Shown one piece after another: positions 61,335-64,000 of a stretch of DNA of 64,000 bases. Numbering within the stretch: the stretch's first letter is position 1; the number at the start of each line of letters is the position of its first letter. The stretch spans positions 372,001-436,000 of the forward strand of contig JAJCZU010000003.1 in NCBI GenBank assembly GCA_029262235.1. Direction: 5' to 3'. The DNA comes from Candidatus Eiseniibacteriota bacterium. GTDB lineage: Bacteria > Orphanbacterota > Orphanbacteria > Orphanbacterales > Orphanbacteraceae. The notes under the pieces are model-generated. The model was given only the letters and a program-made list of their open reading frames with translations. It ran no database searches and was not told the DNA's origin. The translations under genes and the position numbers were made by a program.

Positions 61335-62302
61335 TGCGGGTATGGCGGGTATGGCGGGTACGGATCGGGACCGGGGTTCGAGGAAAAGGCGCCGGGGCCG
61401 GCATCGCGTGCGTGACGGCGCTGCTGCTGGCGGCTTCCTTCGCGTGCCGGGCCGAGGGGGACGCGGCGAAGGCTGACGGGGCGACCCTGGAATCGGCACA
61501 GGCGACCGAGTATCCGGCGCAGCAGGCGGAATCGGCACAGGCGGCGAAGGGCGTGTCTCCGGTGCCCTCGCAGGCTCCCGTCCCTTCAGATGCCGTCGCG
61601 GCGATCGACGCCCTGATGCGCTCCCCCGGATGGGCCGCGAGCCCGCCCGACGCGAAATGGCGCGCACTCGCCCGCACCCGGCTCGGCACGCCGTACGCGC
61701 TCGGCTGCCTCGGCGAGGAGGACGAAAACGACGCGGACCCCGTTTTCCGGCTCGATCAGGCCGACTGCACGGTCCTCGTGCTCACGAACAGCGCGCTGGT
61801 ACGGGCCGCGAGCCCCGCGGACGCCCGCGCGCGCCTCATCGACATTCATTATCGTGGCGGCACCCCGACGTACGCTTCGCGCATTCATTTCACCTCGGAC
61901 CGCATCACCGATTCGCCCTGGTTCGCGGATATCACGTCGCAGATCGCGCCGGAGCCGCTTCTCGTGCCTGTGTCGCTCACGTTGAACCGCAGGGAGAACG
62001 GCGACCCGCTGCTCCCGATCGACTGGGAACGGCCGCTCACGATCTCGTATCTCCCGTCGGCCCGCTACGATTCCTCGGTCATCGCCGCGCTCCCCCCCGT
62101 GGCCGGGGTCGCGTTCGTGAACGAAAAGAACTCCCGGCTCGGGTTTCTGGTGTCGCATGAGGGGATTCTCTTCGACGGGAAGACGCTCCATCACGCCTCG
62201 TCGCTCACGAACACGGTGGCCGATATCGACCTCCGGGCGTACCTCTTCGAAGGCCGGGAGAAGCCGCGATTCGACGGGATGCTGTTCTACGAGCTGAAAT
62301 AG
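61331..62302 (+). CDS. DUF1460 (NlpC/P60-like amidase) lipoprotein
   Basis: This 323-residue protein has a lipoprotein-type signal ending ASFAC (Cys 39), a low-complexity linker (40-90), then a DUF1460 domain: RTRLGTPYALGCLGEE, QADCTVLVLTNSALV (candidate nucleophile Cys 146), ASRIHFTSDRI (His 186), GFLVSHEGILF and LHHASSL. Structural relatives cleave cell-wall peptides or act as N-acetylmuramoyl-L-alanine amidases in the periplasm. The N-terminus is encoded by a 9-base direct repeat giving Arg-Val-Trp-Arg-Val-Trp. Start ATG 61331 overlaps the upstream stop; a second ATG at 61334 is equally possible. Confidence 0.87.
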   Translation: MMRVWRVWRVRIGTGVRGKGAGAGIACVTALLLAASFACRAEGDAAKADGATLESAQATEYPAQQAESAQAAKGVSPVPSQAPVPSDAVAAIDALMRSPGWAASPPDAKWRALARTRLGTPYALGCLGEEDENDADPVFRLDQADCTVLVLTNSALVRAASPADARARLIDIHYRGGTPTYASRIHFTSDRITDSPWFADITSQIAPEPLLVPVSLTLNRRENGDPLLPIDWERPLTISYLPSARYDSSVIAALPPVAGVAFVNEKNSRLGFLVSHEGILFDGKTLHHASSLTNTVADIDLRAYLFEGREKPRFDGMLFYELK

Positions 62303-62333
62303 AGCCTCCCGCGGGCGCGGGAGAGCAAAAAAG

Positions 62334-62420
62334 TGGTGCCGAGGGGGGGACTCGAACCCCCACAGACTTTCGCCCACATGACCCTGAATCATGCGCGTCT
62401 ACCAATTCCGCCACCTCGGC
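62334..62420 (-). tRNA. tRNA-Leu (anticodon CAG)
   Basis: This 87-base class II tRNA is read on the minus strand. The acceptor stem is GCCGAGG / CCTCGGC, with discriminator A and an encoded CCA. The D-loop region has GGTAGACGCG, and the anticodon loop TTCAGGG is set in a TGA/TCA-closed stem. A long variable arm follows (GTGGGCGAAAGTCTGTG region), then the T-loop GTTCGAGTC. All invariant positions I can check fit tRNA-Leu. Confidence 0.97.
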
Positions 62421-62441
62421 ATTTTCGGCGGCAAGGATATG

Positions 62442-62471
62442 AGTGTAGGAGCGGCCGGAACTCGCCGTCAA
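62442..62471 (-). promoter_or_regulatory. Promoter for tRNA-Leu
   Basis: On the minus strand, TTGACG (62471-62466) and TACACT (62447-62442) are separated by 18 bases. Transcription would begin about 10-15 bases before the tRNA 5' end at 62420. The rest of 62472-62574 shows no other clear signal except a T run near 62510. Confidence 0.8.
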
Positions 62472-62574
62472 GGTGATTCCCCGACGTTTCGCTTGTCGCC
62501 GGTCCCCCTTTTTTGATACCGTTTTCCTCGTTGCCTGACCCCTCTCTTCTGACCCCGTCCCAGGCGTTAATACC

Positions 62575-63036
62575 ATGGAAATAAAGACGGTTTGCACGAA
62601 TCGCAGGGCGCGCCACGACTATAAGATCATGGACACGGTCGAAGCCGGTCTGGTGCTCATGGGGTCCGAGGTGAAGTCGCTGCGCGCGAAACACGCGTCG
62701 ATCAAAGAGGCGTACGTCCGCTTCAAGGACGGCGAGCTCTATCTCGTGAACGCCACGATCAACCCGTACGAAATGGCGGGCCGGTTCAATCACGAGCCGA
62801 AGCGCGACCGCAAGGTGCTGCTCAGCAAGCGCGAGATCGGGCGGCTCGAAAAACAGGTGGACACGAAGGGGATGACCCTCGTGCCTCTCAAGGTGTATTT
62901 CAAGGGGAGCTGGGCGAAGGTGGAGATCGGAATCGCCGCGGGGAAGAAGACGCACGACAAGCGGGCCGCGATCGCCGAACGCGACGCGAAGCGCGAGATG
63001 GATCGCGTGCGGAAAGAGATGAACCGTGTCCGGTAA
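62575..63036 (+). CDS. smpB: SsrA-binding protein SmpB
   Basis: This 153-residue protein escorts tmRNA to stalled ribosomes in trans-translation. Family blocks are CTNRRARHDYKI, EAGLVLMGSEVKSLR, YLVNATINPYE and LVPLKVYFKGSWAKVEIGIAAGK (split here across the beta-barrel), and a basic C-terminal tail (KKTHDKRAAIAERDAKREMDR) that forms a helix in the mRNA channel. No ssrA gene is visible in this window. The stop overlaps the amidase start by 11 bases. Confidence 0.97.
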   Translation: MEIKTVCTNRRARHDYKIMDTVEAGLVLMGSEVKSLRAKHASIKEAYVRFKDGELYLVNATINPYEMAGRFNHEPKRDRKVLLSKREIGRLEKQVDTKGMTLVPLKVYFKGSWAKVEIGIAAGKKTHDKRAAIAERDAKREMDRVRKEMNRVR

Positions 63037-64000
63037 GTGCGCGGCGCCGTTCGCGCCGCACGTGTCGCCCTGCGCGGCGCCGTTGGCCGCCCTGATCGTG
63101 TGCGCCCTGCTGATGCTCGCGCCGTCATTCGCGCGCGCGGACATCGAAGTGCGCATGCCGGCTTCCGAGCCGCGTACGTTCGCGACGTCCGAATGGGACG
63201 GCGTCGAGTACATCACGGCAGACGACGTCTCGCTCATCTATTCCGCTTCACTTTACTGGCGCCCCGAACTTCAGAAGATGACGCTACGTCTCGGCGATTT
63301 TCACGTGAAGGTGACGGCCGAGAACCCGAACGTCGTGATCGAAGACCGGGTCATTCATCTCGCCGCGCCGGTCCTGTTTCGGGCCGGGCATCTGCAGCTT
63401 CCGCTCGACCTCGTCACGAACATACTCCCCGACCTTTGTCCGTATCCCGTGATCTGGCGTCCCGAGCCGCGCCTCCTCACGGTCGGCGCACCCGGATCCG
63501 TCATCCTCGACGTTACGCGGAACATGCTGCCGAACGGGATCGAGCTCATCGTGCGCCCTTCGGGGCCCGCGGACTTCGTGACGCGCGAACTGGACGGCGA
63601 AATTCAGCTCGTGTTTCCCGGGAGCCGCGTGCTGAACGAGCAGGTTCCGCTGCTCGAAGACGACCCTTTCCTGCTTGACGCGCAATGGATCCAGAACGTC
63701 GACACGCTCACGTTAGTCGTGGCGAAGACGGACAGCGTGATCGACTACCAGGTGACGCGGGAGGGGCGCCCGGAGCGAATCGTCGTGCGGCTTTCCGCCG
63801 TGCCGCTCATCAAGGATCCGCAGTCGACTTCGGGCACCATGCGCGCGCTCACGAGCCCTTCGGGGCGCACGCGCCAGATCGGCCGCGTCGTGATCGACGC
63901 CGGCCACGGCGGCGCGGACATGGGCTATCAGAACGGCGCCATTATAGAAAAGGACATCACGCTCGATATCGCGAAACGGCTCGGCCGCGTGCTCGAAGAG
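63026..64000 (+). CDS. N-acetylmuramoyl-L-alanine amidase (Amidase_3), 3' partial
   Basis: The frame is open from GTG 63026 to the last base (325 codons), so the gene runs past the window. A signal peptide (about 1-38, ending SFARA) is followed by about 240 residues resembling a copper-amine-oxidase-like/AMIN-type wall-binding region. The Amidase_3 domain then begins: VVIDAGHGGADMGYQNG with zinc ligand His 294 and EKDITLDIAKRLG with zinc ligand Glu 308. The enzyme cuts the amide between MurNAc and the stem peptide during cell separation. The catalytic half is beyond the window. GTG 63026 overlaps smpB by 11 bases; no good Shine-Dalgarno sequence is seen. Confidence 0.9.
   Translation, partial: MSGKCAAPFAPHVSPCAAPLAALIVCALLMLAPSFARADIEVRMPASEPRTFATSEWDGVEYITADDVSLIYSASLYWRPELQKMTLRLGDFHVKVTAENPNVVIEDRVIHLAAPVLFRAGHLQLPLDLVTNILPDLCPYPVIWRPEPRLLTVGAPGSVILDVTRNMLPNGIELIVRPSGPADFVTRELDGEIQLVFPGSRVLNEQVPLLEDDPFLLDAQWIQNVDTLTLVVAKTDSVIDYQVTREGRPERIVVRLSAVPLIKDPQSTSGTMRALTSPSGRTRQIGRVVIDAGHGGADMGYQNGAIIEKDITLDIAKRLGRVLEE

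Noticed and set aside
62306-62332. Terminator after the DUF1460 gene or after tRNA-Leu
   Set aside because: An eight-base stem (62306-62313 with 62316-62323) is followed by A's on the + strand. On the minus strand the T run comes before, not after, the hairpin. Neither direction gives a standard terminator.
62421-62574. tmRNA gene (ssrA) next to smpB
   Set aside because: The gap is only 154 bases and contains the tRNA-Leu promoter; no alanine-tRNA-like ends or tag reading frame were found.

Overview
This window comes from a GC-rich, Gram-negative (diderm) bacterium. Evidence for an outer membrane is a LolA-type lipoprotein carrier, six predicted lipoproteins, and secreted proteins ending in the FlgD/Ig-like sorting domain (NTPNPFNP / MPNPFNP box, then a Gly-Val-Tyr-Phe-Tyr strand and a terminal basic Leu-Ile-Arg) seen in type IX secretion cargo. 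Together with the LVIVD and right-handed beta-helix proteins, this points to the FCB superphylum or a related candidate phylum (Eisenbacteria- or Krumholzibacteriota-like). That placement is inference; no rRNA is present.

Layout. 1-9488: housekeeping and envelope genes on the + strand, mostly with 1-4 base overlaps: a 5'-truncated MFS/spermidine-synthase-like fusion, a CorC/CNNM-type CBS protein, a DUF502 protein, MgtE, RecO, GlyQ and GlyS. 9490-23447: a membrane glycan cluster: polyprenyl-phosphate-type GT2, two tandem YfhO-like proteins, an AlkP-superfamily phosphodiesterase, three GT-C/GT39-like proteins (one with TPRs) and a flippase-like LPG_synthase_TM protein. 23441-49247: a surface-protein region: a PD40 lipoprotein, an abundant-looking sorted protein behind a long structured leader, a small beta-helix protein, a second MFS/SpeE-like fusion with TPRs (minus strand), two related large lipoproteins followed by a sorted protein, an asparaginase, a 2,222-residue beta-helix protein built from six modules, and a TPR-like lipoprotein. 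49361-53691: pyruvate phosphate dikinase and, convergent, a sigma-54 activator with a degenerate receiver domain. 53692-54802: about 1.1 kb without genes, rich in structured repeats. 54803-64000: rpsU, a small CxxC protein, rpmI, a HEAT protein, LolA, FolC, a LeuA-family enzyme, a GT39+TPR protein, a DUF1460 lipoprotein, tRNA-Leu (minus), smpB and an amidase cut by the window end.

The most unusual content is non-coding. (1) Three copies of a 75-81 nt GC-rich nested palindrome whose inner stem changes sequence but keeps pairing. Each lies 58-71 nt from a long polypyrimidine tract, always in the same relative orientation. (2) Two copies of a separate ~170 nt element with 22-23 nt inverted ends, also with a compensatory base change and the same tract orientation. 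(3) A ~340 nt leader with four or more hairpins ahead of the abundant-looking surface protein. (4) Three near-identical sigma-70-type promoters, each ahead of a surface-protein gene.

How the genes may work together (inference): the GT2 would load a polyprenyl carrier with sugar, the flippase-like protein could move it across the membrane, and the YfhO and GT39-like proteins would transfer sugars outside the cytoplasm. The sorted proteins and lipoproteins encoded next door are plausible acceptors.
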